NCBI RefSeq assembly: GCF_016859285.1
Contig: NC_053413.1
Span: 15,023,501 to 15,087,500, forward strand
Length of the DNA stretch: 64,000 nt
Origin: Xiphias gladius
Taxonomy: Eukaryota > Chordata > Actinopteri > Istiophoriformes > Xiphiidae
Direction of reading: 5' to 3'
This document shows, in pieces, positions 13,301-27,400 of the stretch. Position 1 is the stretch's first letter, and every line of letters starts with the position of its first letter. Under the pieces are notes generated by a model. The model was not told the origin of the DNA. It saw only the letters and a list, made by a program, of their open reading frames with translations, and ran no database searches. The position numbers and the translations under genes were made by a program.

Positions 13301-14939
13301 TAAAAAAAATTGTTTCTTTGTGCTCTAAATCTAATTTTCTCATAATTAACAAGTCAGACCAGTGTTGGTATCACTGAGTTAAAATTTATTTGTGCAAGAA
13401 TTCAGTTTGGTAAGTTTACTGCAAAGATGTCAAGACTAAAATACAAATGTGCTTCACACAGAGACAATCATACAAACAATGGGTTACATTCATTACTACG
13501 GTATAATTACCATAATTCTGTATCATTATGGGCTGAAGCAGTGCAAACTACCATTTCATCTCAACCGTTTGGTCTTGTACTTTTCGGTACATGTAACTCA
13601 CAAGATGGTTCTTGCCACATTTTACTTTGCAAATTCTCTTTCGAAATCTTCAGTCTGCCTTTCATTTGCTTCCATTATTTTTTAGTTTTTGAATTAACCA
13701 AAAATGTGCATGCACAGTCGTCAGCCATTGTGGTATTTTTGAACTGGATTTCGTTGTGTTGGCTCAACAGTTCGGACACTGCTATATCGTCTTTTGCCAT
13801 AGATGATCTGTTGAAAGTTTCTTCCTCTGATAATGGTTACTTCACAGTTTTCCTTGTGTTTATTCCAAACACGCCATTGTTGATGCTCCCAAAAATCTAA
13901 CACACGTCACCTCAAGTAACCAGAGGGTATTTCCTAGGAAAGTTCTACCCAACACTGGGCAGTTTGAACAGTTAGAGTATGTCTCTTTCGCATTCTGCTG
14001 AAATCTGGCATCCGTATATGAGATGACACTGGCATTGTACAGGCCAGTGTGTTTATGACCCTGGTTGCTGCATCACTCGACCACTTGAGGACACAGAAAT
14101 CAGGGCTAGCTGTTGGCGATCAACCTGTGGTGGCATTCAGATAAATGCTGTCTAGTGTTTTATGTGTCCTAGGGTGGATGATCTCTTGAAAGGGCTGGAA
14201 GGCTCAGATGGGACAGACCGCTTTTTTCTAAAGGCCACACTGTCTTTACCAGTGAGCATTTTCACTGTGCATCAGAGAAGCACTTGCCAGGGGTCTGCAG
14301 AGGTCAGGCGTTACACCCTGCTATGTCTCTGATATCGCACCAGACAAAAGACGGAAAGACACTTGAAGGAGGACTGGCGCAGCATTGATTTTTCTCTCTG
14401 AAGCATTTATGAAATGTGCGCATGCGTGCGTGTGTGCTTGCTTGTGTGTGTATATACATTCATATGTAGGCACACACGAATGATGACATAATTGTATTAA
14501 AGAACATACAGTGTTTTTGCAGGTTATGACTAATATAATAGAAATTATCTATCTATCTGCTTTATCTACTTTGCCTTTTGCTGATAATTTTCTAAGGCTT
14601 ACTATAAACTTCATGTCAGTATGGCACTAAAAATGCTCTTGCTGAGACTTTAAACTTACATAGGTGATTTCATTTAGTAAACATTCTGTCGCCTGTCCAG
14701 AAGGAGTTGTGTTGTCACTGTGTGGTTATGAAGTCAAAAGGATGCATGCCTTTGTAGTCAGCAGAACATTTTTATTTTCACTTGAGAACTAACTAACAGT
14801 GTAATTATGTGTTGTAGTCACAGCATACTACCATATATCTACTCAACCATAAGTTTTCTAAATATTTAAATGATGCATAACTTGCATGTGTATGATGGTT
14901 ACTTCATTTCTAATATGAATAACCTCCCTCTGTCAACAG
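7340..14939 (+). other. per2: Probable first intron of per2, no gene seen
   Basis: About 7.6 kb of AT-rich sequence lies between the CpG-rich promoter and the acceptor TGTCAACAG before 14,940. The open frames are short and lack recognisable domains. The stretch at 13,427-13,900 is the longest (157 codons) but is low-complexity in character and has no homology I can name. The intron reading depends on the first exon lying at about 5.9-6.95 kb. Confidence 0.6.
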
Positions 14940-15484
14940 ACCAGTCCACTTCCTCCCCTATTCCCTGCGGCGACACCCTTTTGAAAATGGGGTGATTGAG
15001 TTCTTTCTTCATCCAGTTAACTAACCTGGAACAAGCCCAGGGCAGCACACCTCCTGATGTCCGAAGATTCAGACTCCAAGCCCTATTGCTTCCCAATTCT
15101 CAATGACCAGGATGGTGCCTCTTGCAGCTCCATGCCAAGGGGGGCCTCAGGGTGCAGCTCCATAGCGCAGCTGCACCGGATGGGTGGCTACAGCCAAGGT
15201 GGGCCTGACCTAGGCCCCCCTTCGGAGGGCAGCGACAGCAGTGGCCAGGACCCCCCCACCTCGTCGCACAACCATCGCAAGAACACCCGCTCCCGCTCAC
15301 TTCCTGAGGAGGACGTGGAGATGAAGAGCAGCGGGTCTAGTGGGAGTGGGACCGAGTCGCACAGCAATGAAAGCCACGGCAATGAGAGTAATGGCAACGA
15401 GAGCCACAGCCATGAGTCATTGGGCAGCTCCAATGGCAACAGCAAAGACTCAGCACTGTTGGAATCATCTGAAAGCAACAAGAG
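14940..15484 (+). other. per2: per2 first coding exon with 5' UTR and NES-repeat
   Basis: The acceptor is TGTCAACAG|AC before 14,940. The UTR runs to 15,056, followed by ATG at 15,057 and donor AG|GTCAGT at 15,484. This exon codes for residues 1-142, a Ser/Gly-rich disordered N-terminus. [13 protein letters not shown] matches the DVDMSSGSSG region of mammalian PER2. From 15,351 to 15,425 five 15-base units encode (T/N/H)-E-S-x-(S/G) blocks, an in-frame minisatellite. The leftover AG of the last codon joins C of the next exon to make Ser. Confidence 0.9.
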
Positions 15485-18400
15485 GTCAGTGGTGGGGATG
15501 ATGACGCCATTAGGAGGGATATTTTTTTTCCTGACTTGCTTTCTGTGATTGCAAGTCTAAAGAAAAAAGACAGAGAGACTTGAGTGGAGAGCTGTTGTCC
15601 TTGTTAGCATAAGAGCATTGTGCAGGAATCCTCTCACTATCCAGTGAAGTTTTTTTGGCCAGCAATCTCTGACCCTATTGGGTGACAGTAAATCAAATAT
15701 TGATTCCTTTTTCGAGAGAAAACTCACCTAATCCAAACTATTCCAAAACTGTTGGTGAGGACAGTCAGGATGACGAGTCAGTAGCAGGAGGTATTAAATG
15801 CCGTGAAGACCAAAGGTTACTCTTAGAAACAGGAAAGGCTTACACAGTTTATATGGCTTTGGGAAAAATGTTTTGTAAACGAAGTACTGTCCTATAACTG
15901 CCAATACATTTTTGAAGCCAGGCATCTACCAGTAGGTCAGCAGGAAAGATAGATCCAAACAAATAAATCCAAATCACAGCAGTGATCAGCATGGCTCACA
16001 AAAAAGCGTCATAGCTGATACATGTCTGTCCAATCCCTCGTAGAAAACAAGATTAAATGAAAAAAAATACTGATGTTTTGTGCAATGGAAATGACAATGC
16101 TAAAACTGGCCTGGTGCTAAACTTTTAAGGGAGCTCCAGTGTTAAAGTGGGAAAAATTATGCTGGACTTCTTTTCACTTCCGTTTTCCCTCTTAGTTAAT
16201 GTTCACATATTCATTAAGACTAACGTCTCCTAAGTTTAAAAGATGAAAACGATGTCTGTTTTGCCTTCCACCACCACAGTCTGGTCATAATGAATGCAGC
16301 TATTAGCGCAGGATGTGTTTGTCAGAGTCAAACACTTCCGAAGCCAAGGCTTCAGTGAGGGCCATGGAGCTCTTGGCCAGGAAGCGCATTTGAAACATAA
16401 GTGAATCTGCTTTGTCATTTTTCTCTGACCATGAGAGTTTTCCCCCACAAAACTAAAAATGTGAATGGAGATTGATTTGAATAATAGCTTTTAGATTACA
16501 TTGCTTTCAATTACACTCTTCCTGCCAGCTGAGCACTCCCTGTGAGGGACATTAAATTGAACTTGCCCGACAGACATGTTCATCATAACATTTTCTTTTG
16601 GGACTCATGCCAAATGAGGATGAATTGAACATCAGTCCATTTTGCCACAATTATGTTCCCTAAACCAGATCTCTCGCCAGCTCAAGTTACGTACAAGTGA
16701 GTCACATTTTTGCGTCTGGTAGAAACAGTTGGAGGTGTTTTTTTTTGTTTTGTTTTGGCAGTTTGTAGCATGGTTAATACAAACTTCTGTTCGTGTTTTC
16801 ATCTTGGTGAAAGTCTGCAACGTGACAAACATTATCTGATTCGCATGACGGACAGAAAACGTTGGTGTGGTCAAATCCATTCATATTTTTGGATCTATGT
16901 AAGTTCAGAGTCACCATAAACTGTAAACCAGACATTCACTCACTCAAGGACACTGAGTGGTTGGTGTTTTTATGTGGAGAGTAAAGTAGCTTCAGCTTGC
17001 GTCCTACCTCACTGTACCGAACCAGTTTTGTTTCCAGGTAGAGATTAGAGTTTTTTCAATCAGCTACTCTGGCTTTCATCCATCATAGCAGTACTTGATA
17101 TCACCCACCAGGGCTGGATTATACAATAAATATTTACCAAGTATTTATTATAATTCTGCTTTTGGATAGAAGTATTGGTATTTAGATAAGATCATATATT
17201 CCGAGTGGTTGTGATCTTGTGGGTCAGCAGTGGATAAGTTTGTCTTTGGAGCCACCTTTCAAAATTTCATCAGTTCGTCTAAAGCTGAAACAGTTTGTTG
17301 ATTAATTGATCAGTTGATCAACCCAAAATGAATCGGCAACTATTTAGATATCCAATTGATAGTTTCAGTCATTTTTCATGCAAAAAATGCCAAACATTTA
17401 CTAATTCCAGCTTCTCAAATATGATGATTTGCTGCTTTTCTTCATATCATACATGACACTGTATTGAATATCTTTAGATTTGAACCGTTGGGAAGACAAA
17501 AGAGGCAACATGGATATGGCATTTTGGGCTATGGCAAATAATAATGTTTTTTGTGGGGTTTTTTTTTTTTTTGGCTGATGTTAATTTAACACTGGCATGG
17601 GGCTACAGTACAGTAGAATTACAAAAAACTGGTGTCACGTCTTCTATCTATTTCATTAGACAAAATAAACATTCGCTATGTCATTATGTATACAGATCCA
17701 GTCTGATCATTTTTTCTCCAGTGTCTCAAGTGTCTTCCTTGGGTTTTTCGTGACTGGACTGAGTGAGTGAGGGGACAAGGTACGCTCCATTTATTGTTGT
17801 GACTGAGAGTAAATATTCGTCTAGTGTCCGTGCGGAATATTTAAGGCCAACTTAAACGTTATTTTAACCATATAGCCTACCTCTGCCACAATGATTTTTA
17901 CTTTGCCGAGCTTGGAATACAGCACGTTCAGCATGTTGAACCTACTTGTTTGAAGACTTGTTGGTGGCAGTAACTCTAGCAAAGTGTAGTTGTACAGCAC
18001 GTAACTCTACCACAGAAGAAGGATGTTAGTTGAATTGCAAGGACAAAACATTTCCAAAACTCCCCAAAATTGTCTGGACACGACTACAGCGTGACCAAAA
18101 ATAAGTTTTGACACGATGCATTCTGCCCAGTAGACTGCCGGAGCTGGCCCTGAGCAGTGGAGAAAAAAATGGCTGTTGCTCCCAGTAAGAAGACTGGATT
18201 GATGTCATCCAGGAGGCTGGAGGCTGGCTTTAATGCCAGACGGGTTTTGTCATGCTCTCCAACTCCTTGTTATTGCCACGGTAACGCAGTGTTTGTCCGT
18301 GTCTATTAGTGGGCGGAGTGAGCAGAGCTGCCGCTTTCGCATTTTTTCTGTCACTCCCAGCCCTGCCTCTCTTACATCACTTGATCTTTTGAATCCAGAT

Positions 18401-21400
18401 CTTTTTTTTAACCACTCCCTCTTCCTGTATGTATTTTACATCAGTCTCACACCAGCTCCCTGGTGACTGCTGACGTGATGACTTTAACTACTTCTCCATC
18501 TCTCACTTTGTTTCTCTGTTTCCCTCTTTGTCTCCCACCCCCCCTTCAGTTGAACTTCCAACCTTTTGTACCAGTTTTTTTGTAAACCACTCCCTCAATG
18601 GCAAATACACTCTGTCTCTATTTGTCACTTTTTTACCATTTCCATCTCCAACTTTTTTCTGCTTCTTCTTTTCTCTCCCTCTTTCTCCCACTCTGTCTAA
18701 TTCATTCAAAAATGTGATGGCAGCTTGTTTGAAAGGCAAATGATATAGGTTACTAAATGAAAAACAAAGTACTTGACAGCCAAACTATTTGCATATTTAC
18801 ACTGAGGTATTGACAGTTTGTGATTCAACAACTGACAATCTTCCAAGAGATCACATTTCAGATTTATTTAGACACCATGTGGGGTTTGGGATTTTTGTTG
18901 ACTTTGGTGGCCCCTGTGACCAAAAGCCAAAGTATCTGCCTTCTGTGTCAAAGATCCCACTTGGGCCCGCTGTTGCACTCAGCTGTGCAGCGAGAGAGAG
19001 ATAGAGAGAGAGATTTTAGTTTTGGGACAATGAAGGCCAATATTAGGGGTCAACAGATATGCTTTTTTCAGGGCCGATACTGATTATTAGTAATCAAGGA
19101 GACCAATAACCGATATTTGGAACCAATATACATTTGACGTGAAAATGAAAATCTGGGTGTCAAAGTTAAGATGAACGCAAACTCCAAAACAAAATTACTT
19201 CTACATAAAGTCTGTGGACACCTGCAGTGGTGTCCAGGTGTTTCTATTATTTTTTCCATCCAATTTATATCAATGAATATAGGCTAAATATCAGAAACAC
19301 CTCTCTCTATAATGCAATACAGCTCAACAGCATCACACACTATATCCTCCAAAATGGTCATACATTTGATTCAACAACTCTCTAAAACAGTTTTAATAAA
19401 AACTGAACATTACAGCCTTCATGAAAGGAGGATTTATTGTCGGACTGTTGTATAGGACTGCATTAGTTGTAGCTAGGTGTACCTAATAAACTGCCAACTG
19501 AGTGTGTATTTGTAATTATCAGCTGTATGCACAGGCAGCGAAGTGCCTGAGTGGAATTTATTGGTTGATTTTGGTGCAGTTCTCACCTGGGAACAGCTTA
19601 TATGCATTCCTGGTAGCCCAAAGATGTTCTTTAATTTATTTGTTTTATCATAAATCATTATAGAATTTTTTTTTTTTTTTTTTACCTCCCCTCCCCCATT
19701 TAAACATGTAACGCAGTAACGTTTACTCAGAGTACATTTTAACTGACCTACTTTGTACTTTTATCTGAGTACATTTTTTACAGATTTTTATCAGAGCCAA
19801 AGTAGCACATTTTTAATCAATTTATTTTATTGGCAATCAATTTCTAATAAAAATAATGATTCTGATAATCGTAAAAATACGTAAATATTGGATCCGATAA
19901 TTGGCCAGGCCGATTATCAGTCAACTCCTAGCTAATATACTGCTAAAAGAAATGCTCCCACATTTTGGACAGTGTGATTGATTGCCATCAAATTCACAGT
20001 GGAAAACTGTATCATGTTTTACTCTTTTACAACATTTAATCACAGTTGAGGGCTTTTAATAAGGCTTTTATTGTAATATTGTGGGTTGAATTTTCAGAAC
20101 AAATTTAAAACACAAAATAATTGATTTCGTAGACCTTTTTCAAAGCAAACAATTTGACTTGTCACAGCAAGAAAAGCAGAGGTCTAACTAATAGCATTTA
20201 ATAATGGATCGGTTCCACTGAATGTCCTAGTGAGCGAGTATGTACCATACCAGAGCCCTGGAACTGGCCTACCTTAATGCTCTGCAGTCCTTATTCATGT
20301 TATTAATTCCACCTGTGATTTTCCTGCTTTGACATGTCAACATATCTACTGTTAAAAAGATCTGTAATACAAAAAACATATCTACAATTACAAAATACAC
20401 AATTACAAAATGCACTTTACAGGTGTGTTTTGTAATCTCCAAAATACACCTGTCCATCTGCTGGTTTATCAAACTGCCTGGAAAAAACAACATCACATAA
20501 GGAAACAAACAAATTCACGCCATAAGACACTATACAACCATTGCCTAGTTGCCTCACAGGTTGCAATTTATGGCAAAAAGACATCTGGGCTAGCATTTGT
20601 CAGTAGGCCTGTAGAAGAGAAGAAGGTTCTGTATTCTGATGAGACCAGAACTGAGCTGTATGTGGTGTATCTCCACAGCGCTGTGTCAGCATTGAGGAGG
20701 GGATCACTGTCATTAAAATGGCTCAACTCCTGCAAAGAAAACGCCACAAAAAACCGTAAAAGACGTACGACGACGACTGTGTGATTGCACAATCCGAATC
20801 TTTGTCAAAACTTGCCATTTTCAGCGTGTAGGTCGCCAGCTCGGAAGTTGTTGTTATTTCCCATGGCGAAGGGGATTTTGAAAACGGTAACAAGCAGATA
20901 GCAGCAGGCTTATATCTGCAGCCTATATCCGGTGAGTCAGGCTATATTCGGTGTAAACTCTGCTTGATGTCAGAAACACAACATCCCCTCCACGAAGCGT
21001 GCTGGTTGCAGCGTCATGCTGACGGGATGTGTCTGTGCAGCAGGAAAAATAAATATAGCAAAATACTGAGAAATCTATAGTAGAGCCTGCTGTAGTCTGC
21101 AAGAAATGTGTGACTTGGGGACATTTTCCGGGAGGACAGTGACCTCAAAGATAAAGCAAAAGCTACTGGGGTTTGGTTTCAAAGCAACAATGGCGAAGTC
21201 AGAGTCCAGACCTCGGTTTAGTTCAAATTTTGTCTCAGATTTCACTCAAAGTCCCCGTACAACTCGACAGGGCTTTTATCAGTTTCATACTCTGACACTG
21301 TCAACAAAAGCTGAACATTACATCGTACAGGTGAATCTTATAAACTGATAACTCGGTGTATTTTGCTGAATTAGGTCCCAGGTTGTGCTTGGAGAGGGTA

Positions 21401-24347
21401 TTTGCAAATGTTGTTTTTATACTAAGTCATTTAATCCCGTTATTTATAGCAACACGTTTTATCTGAAAGGTGAGTCAGTGTCTCTGGAGAGCTGCTGCTG
21501 ATTTTAGTGGAGAAGGGCACCGATAAGCTTGTTTGCGAATAAAGTGGGCCACATACACGCAAGCCTGAGCCGCACTATGCAGTGTTGTGAATTCAAAGGC
21601 TAGATTATGCAAACTTTAATGGCAAAGCGACCATTGCCTTGCTAAATGTGTAACATAATGCTTTGAATGGAGAGACCGTTGACCTAACTGAGGGAATTTC
21701 TCTACTAGTGGCTAGACTTGCTTGTAAAGCTCAGCGTAGAGGTTTCTCTTCTAGTCAAAAGAGAAATGGACAAGCCTCACGTCCATGTGCTTCATAGGGA
21801 AAATAATCAGCATATAGACTGTCAGAAAGCAACTTATTTCATAGGATCAACCACTGAATTTTGTGGGATGTTAGATACTTTATTTATCCAAAAGAAAACA
21901 ATCTTTTATACATTTAGTTTGCTCGTGTTGCTCTCATTTATTTCCTCTAAATTCATTTTTTTCAGCGCATAGTTTGTCTATAGTCGTCATACTTAATGGA
22001 AAAACACAAACAGACCTTTAGCCCACTGGAGCTCCTCTTTGCCTCATTTATATGCAGTTGATTGACCGTGTTATTCATGTCTCTTCAGTGTAATGGGATA
22101 TCCTAACACACACCTGATGCGGTAAGAGGTCAGATGTTCATACGGGCTTGCCAGTGGAAGGTTTCTAATTTAACAAGGCCACCTTGCCCCGATCTTCACC
22201 TTGAGCAGAGACACATGCTGCACAGGACAGGAACTAAAAGAGGAACTCTTCTGCCTCGTTCAGCGCTCTCTCTTGGCGACATGTTTGACTGACGGACACG
22301 CTACAACGTTGCAAATTAGCCTACTGAACACTAATACATGTTCAATCTGTCCAGTCCAGATACCTGCTTGTGCTTGAAGAGGCTATTTGTAAAGGTGTTT
22401 GCTATTCTTAGCCAGGTAAGCAGGTTATTCATAGTAACCTCTGTTGTAGCTCAGGTGAATCAGTGTCTCAGACAGCTGTTAATAGTCTTTTAGTTAAGCT
22501 TGCCAGGTAATACAGTGGACTACATACTCGCACAGTTAAGTGGAATGCCTACCCTCTTGCAGGAGTCCAGCTACCACACATATGCAGTTCTTGGCTTCGA
22601 ATTAAATTGGCTAAGAATAGGGCTGGCTTTCTGTGTGTTTATTCGCTCAGTTACTGATTTCCCAGAACCTTTGGATTGCTCTTGCTTTTAGAATGGAAAA
22701 AATACCAACAAATACAGATGTGGCACACTCGCCTGGTGCCAAGCACACTGTGCAAACCAAACTCTTGGTGGGGTTGAAGTTAGGACTGAAATAATCAGCA
22801 GGGTCTGTCACTCACCACAGTGTTGCCAATGATAGGGTTGGGATTGCTCAGCAAAGTTATTATACAGTTCTGGGCTAAGACGAACTCTAACTATTTTTCC
22901 ACAAAATATAAACATCACGAATTTTTACCATCACCGTTTACCATCACCTACAATTCAGGGGGCATGTTGTCTAATCTGACCCACAGCCTGTCCCGCGCTG
23001 CTCTGCGTGTAAACACCCTATAATTTCTTACTGACATAATATTGTATTCCGGTTCGTCTTGATGTCTGCACGTTCTGTTCCTTTTACCATTGTATGTAAT
23101 AAAGTAAAATACATCTTGTCAAATGCTGACATGTCGCGCTGCAGTAATTAATAAAAAAATAATAATAATAATAATAGTCCTTACTCATAACAGCCATTTT
23201 GACTTGTCATAGTGGGGAAAGCACAGCTGTTCCTAATAACATGAACAATGGCTCTGCTCTATTCAAGTGTGCCAGTAAGCCATGGCAGTGTGACAGTGAA
23301 CCAGCATGAAAAATACTCAGATAATGAAACTCAAGCAGCTAAATGGAATTCAGCCGTCATTACATTGATTATTTAAACCTTTTCCTACCGTGACTGTGTC
23401 AAAATGTCTCCCCTTAAAAAAAGCCTATGGAGTACCCAAACAGAATGTAGGCATTATTATCATTATTAGCCAACTCCATACCAGACACTTATAGCATACA
23501 TTATGCACTTTATGCTTTCCTAGTTACAGGTAGTATGCAATACACTATTGTACTTTATGTTCTGTATTGACAGGAGATGATGTAATACATCAATCAAATG
23601 GCAATTTTGAAGTGTCACTACCATTTAGGGTTGCTCCCCTTTTTCCCTTGTGATTTACGTTGTGGGACACTTATATCCATCAGCAGCAGTCTCCAAGGTT
23701 CATTAGGTTTGATAGGTGTACTGACATTTTTAAATATTCGTCACCTGACTGTGTGAATACATTGCATGCTCAAAACTTCCCATTTTAACACGAATCTCTC
23801 ACTTTCTATGTATTATGGAAATTGGGCAGAGGTTGGTTTTGACAGCCCAAAATGTCCATCGTGAGAAAGCTCTATTTAAACCGACCCGTGATTACACAAA
23901 AGCCACCTTGCCCCGATCTTCACCTTGGGCAGAGAAATGTCGTGCACAGAGTGGAAACTAAAACAGAAGCTCCTCTGCCCTCTGCCGCTTTTAGCCTCCT
24001 GTTTCGATAACACGTGTCCACAGAGAGTGGCACACAGACTTACTACCACATAGCGAATTAGACTACTCTGATAAAGGGTTTTTAAGTCTCACGCTAATAC
24101 GCGTTCAGTCTGTCCAGTCTAAAACCAGCTGTTGCATCCTTGAGCACTGAGGGCTATATTTGGCAGAATTAGATACCTGCTTGTGCTTGGAGAGGCTATT
24201 TGTAAAGGTGTTTGCTATTCTCAGCCAGGTAAGCAGGTTATTCATAGTAACTTCTTTTGTAGCTCAGGTGAGTCAGTGTCTCTGAGAGCTCTTGATTTTA
24301 GTGTATTAGTGCAGTGTTAAGCTCGTAGGTTAATGCAGTGGATCTCC

Positions 24348-24440
<93 letters not shown>

Positions 24441-27400
24441 TCTTCAGCTGCATGCAGCTTCAGTTGTGCGATAACGGGTTTTGCCATGGTGGTGGTGATC
24501 ATGACACAAGGACGTTATCATGACAACTAAGCAAACTACTTTTGTCAAGCTCCTGTTAAAGTCTAGAATGAACGTTCACTCTTTACAAGTAAAGATTTAC
24601 TTCAATATGTATAACTTTTTTTCCAAATTTACTTTTAGTAAACTGGCTTAGGAAGAAATGAGGCCATCGGACCGTTTTTTTGTATTTAAACCTGGTACAA
24701 TTTCCTGAAGAAAAAAACGGCAGCGCAAATATTGGGCTTTAACCAAAATGATATGGGACTCACTTATCATGGTTCTGTTTGTCCATAAAGGAACTTACTC
24801 AAGCATGGGAAAGATAATCTGTGTCAATAAACATGCTTGGTTTCTCACTTATAAACGCATACTCAATGCTATTTGGTTGAACAAGTAATTCTTTTTTTTT
24901 TTTTTTTTTTTTTTATAGCCTAAATACTCTCAGTCTGGGGCACTGAAGGGTAGAGGTCCCAAAGTCAGATATGGGGCCTGGAACAAACAAGGATTATAGA
25001 TATTTACTGTTTTATTGCACCAAGAGAGCTGTTGTTCTTGACCCCAGATCTTCCAGCAGCACCCCTGTTCCCGGTTGTATTTAGGCACCTAATTGTTACT
25101 GTATTGGTACCATCTTGCTGTGCAGCCTTCGAGCTACAGATATACTTAAAGTCCTCAGGGAGGTAAGATTGACCTCAGATTTGAAGTGTGGTTTCTTTTA
25201 TTGCCTGGTTTCTAATTGAGAGGTGAAGCTGCATGCACACTGTTCCCCATTCACTTTCAGAAAGGCAGAAATCAGCTGATCTTTTTTCGGCTCACCTATT
25301 GTGAAAATGAGTAAAACCTTTTTTTTACTATTTCCCTTTTTTAATATTATTATCGGGTAACTTAGCGACGTTAGGTGTCTCAGCAGTGTGAGGAGGAGAT
25401 GCATGTGTTTAATGTGTGAAATTTGTGCTTCAGAAATATCAGAAAAATATGACAACATTTTGTACTGTACTTGTCAGTCTACTGTTTCATTATGTATTTT
25501 TGGTAAACTTTAATTTAGTGAGGGAGGATTTCAAATCAGTTTGACTGAATTAGAATCAGTTGTCTCTCTCTCCCTCTTCATTTTGTGTGTCTTTGGGGTA
25601 TTTTAACCAATTTTTTTCCGAAATCATGTTGCGTAATGTTCAGTTGTCCTTGTCCCCCGCAGCTCGAACTCCCACAGTCCATCTCCTCCCAGCAGCTCAA
25701 ACGCCTTCAGTCTGCTGAGCTCAGAGCAGGACAACCCCTCAACCAGCGGCTGCAGGTAAGTGCGGTGACTGAAAACATTTGTTGTCACCTCACGGTCTCA
25801 TTCGTAGTTTACCATCAATGCTGATTAGAAAAAGAAAAATTGTAAGTTATTGCTATTTCCTTTATTTAATCTTTTTTCGAGGGACTGTTTTCCTTGATAC
25901 AGTATCTGACTTGCCGCTGTGCACTTGCTTTTCACTGTGCAACTTGCAGTAGTCAAGAGTCTGCCAAAGCCAAGACCCAGAAAGAGGTGATTAAAACCCT
26001 GAAAGACCTGAAACTTCACCTGCCTGCTGAGAAGAGACACAATAACAAGTCCTCCACATTGAATGCCCTCAAGTACGCGCTGCGCTGTGTCAAACAGGTG
26101 GAAGGTAAAGTGCATTTAGCATCACTCTTCTCTGTGCTTCTGTCTTGTGTGTTACTGCCATCCTCTACAAGAACACATTTCTGTGTTTTTGTGGTCTGTT
26201 CCTATTCACATTTTGGATCTTTATGAGCCATTCATGAGTAAATGCATAAATGTACTGTAGCTCTTTGATTCTCAAAAAGTCTTAGGAGCTAATGGTGAAG
26301 CAAAAAAAAGCAATAAAGACATATTTGGAGCAGGAGGGAACGTTTTAGTAGGCAGTCCTACGCGTGATGGTCCATAAATGCAAAATTCTACCCTGTCTGA
26401 ATGTTTACAGATAGAAATGGGCGGATGGAGGTTCAACAGTAAAGTCGTCAGCTTGGCTGTTAAAGAATATGATGCGATTTAGTGTAGAACTGAGACATTT
26501 TTCATCATTAAAAAATGTCAGTATTAGTAGACCAGCTTTTTATTTGACTCCTTTCCCAGGTTCATCATGATTGTTTTCATGAAAATATCTGTTTCCACAT
26601 TCCATCTATTTGCTATTGCTTGTATATGTTTTGATCAGACTTTGACAAGTCATTGTACACTATCTGCTTTTGCAGCCAATGAGGAGTATTACCAGCTTCT
26701 GATGATCAATGACAGTCAGCCTTCAGGCCTGGATGTATCTTCTTATACAATAGAGGAAATAGACAGTATTACTTCTGAATACACCCTCAAAAACAATGTG
26801 AGTAATTGAATTGTTTTCGAAATAATACTGATATTTAATTTCTATCACTGAATTTACCGATGAATGCTTTGATGATTCAGTAAATGCACTCTTCCCTTAA
26901 AGCAATTAATTTTGTTTGATCAATGAATGTTTTGAACAACAAAACTTTAAGTTATTGTGTTTGTGCGGTGGGGTAAAAGTTTCCTCACTCATCCCAAAGT
27001 TTGGATTTTGTGTCCTCAACAGGACATTTTTGCAGTAGCAGTGTCTCTCATCACAGGAAGGATCGTCTACATTTCTGATCAGGCTGCCTCCATCCTCAAC
27101 TGCAAAAGGGACGTGTTCAAGAACAGCAAGTTTGTGGAGTTCTTGACACCGCAGGATGTTGGCGTGTTTTACAGCTTCACGACGCCTTACCGCCTGCCCT
27201 CCTGGAGCATGTGCACTGGAGCAGGTACAAAAACTACCCAACTCTGGGCAGACACAATATCAATAATCCCATCGAGGGCATCTTTGGTCATAATTGCGCT
27301 CATGAGAATAACAATTCAAGTTGATTTTATTTATATGGCACAAAGTCACAAATTTTTGTCTACAACAGAGGACACCCTCTATCCTTAGAACTTTGATCCA

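Larger units (their letters stand above)
15485..25662 (+). other. per2: Large per2 intron (10.2 kb) full of repeats
   Basis: This intron separates the N-terminal exon from the exon encoding [15 protein letters not shown]. No internal exon with homology was found. It holds percomorph repeats at about 17,281-17,545, 20,150-20,290 and 23,180-23,400, a TIR element at 19,042-19,933, three diverged copies of a local repeat between 21.35 and 24.35 kb, a (CA)n at 24,349-24,437 and a poly(T) at about 24,892-24,914. Confidence 0.8.

Noticed and set aside
13427..13900. 157-codon plus-strand frame in the first per2 intron
   Set aside because: It has no recognisable domain, no plausible splice context that joins per2, and hydrophobic low-information composition. 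It was treated as chance.
15188..15481. Leu/Ser-rich 97-codon frame on the minus strand
   Set aside because: It is the antisense shadow of the Ser/Gly/Glu-rich first per2 coding exon.
20420..20452. 13-bp hairpin CAGGTGTGTTTTG...CAAAATACACCTG
   Set aside because: The stem is short, with one mismatch, inside an AT-rich intron. This is within chance expectation for a 64-kb window.
24317..24530. Thr-His and Cys-Val repeat proteins
   Set aside because: They are produced solely by the (CA)n microsatellite.
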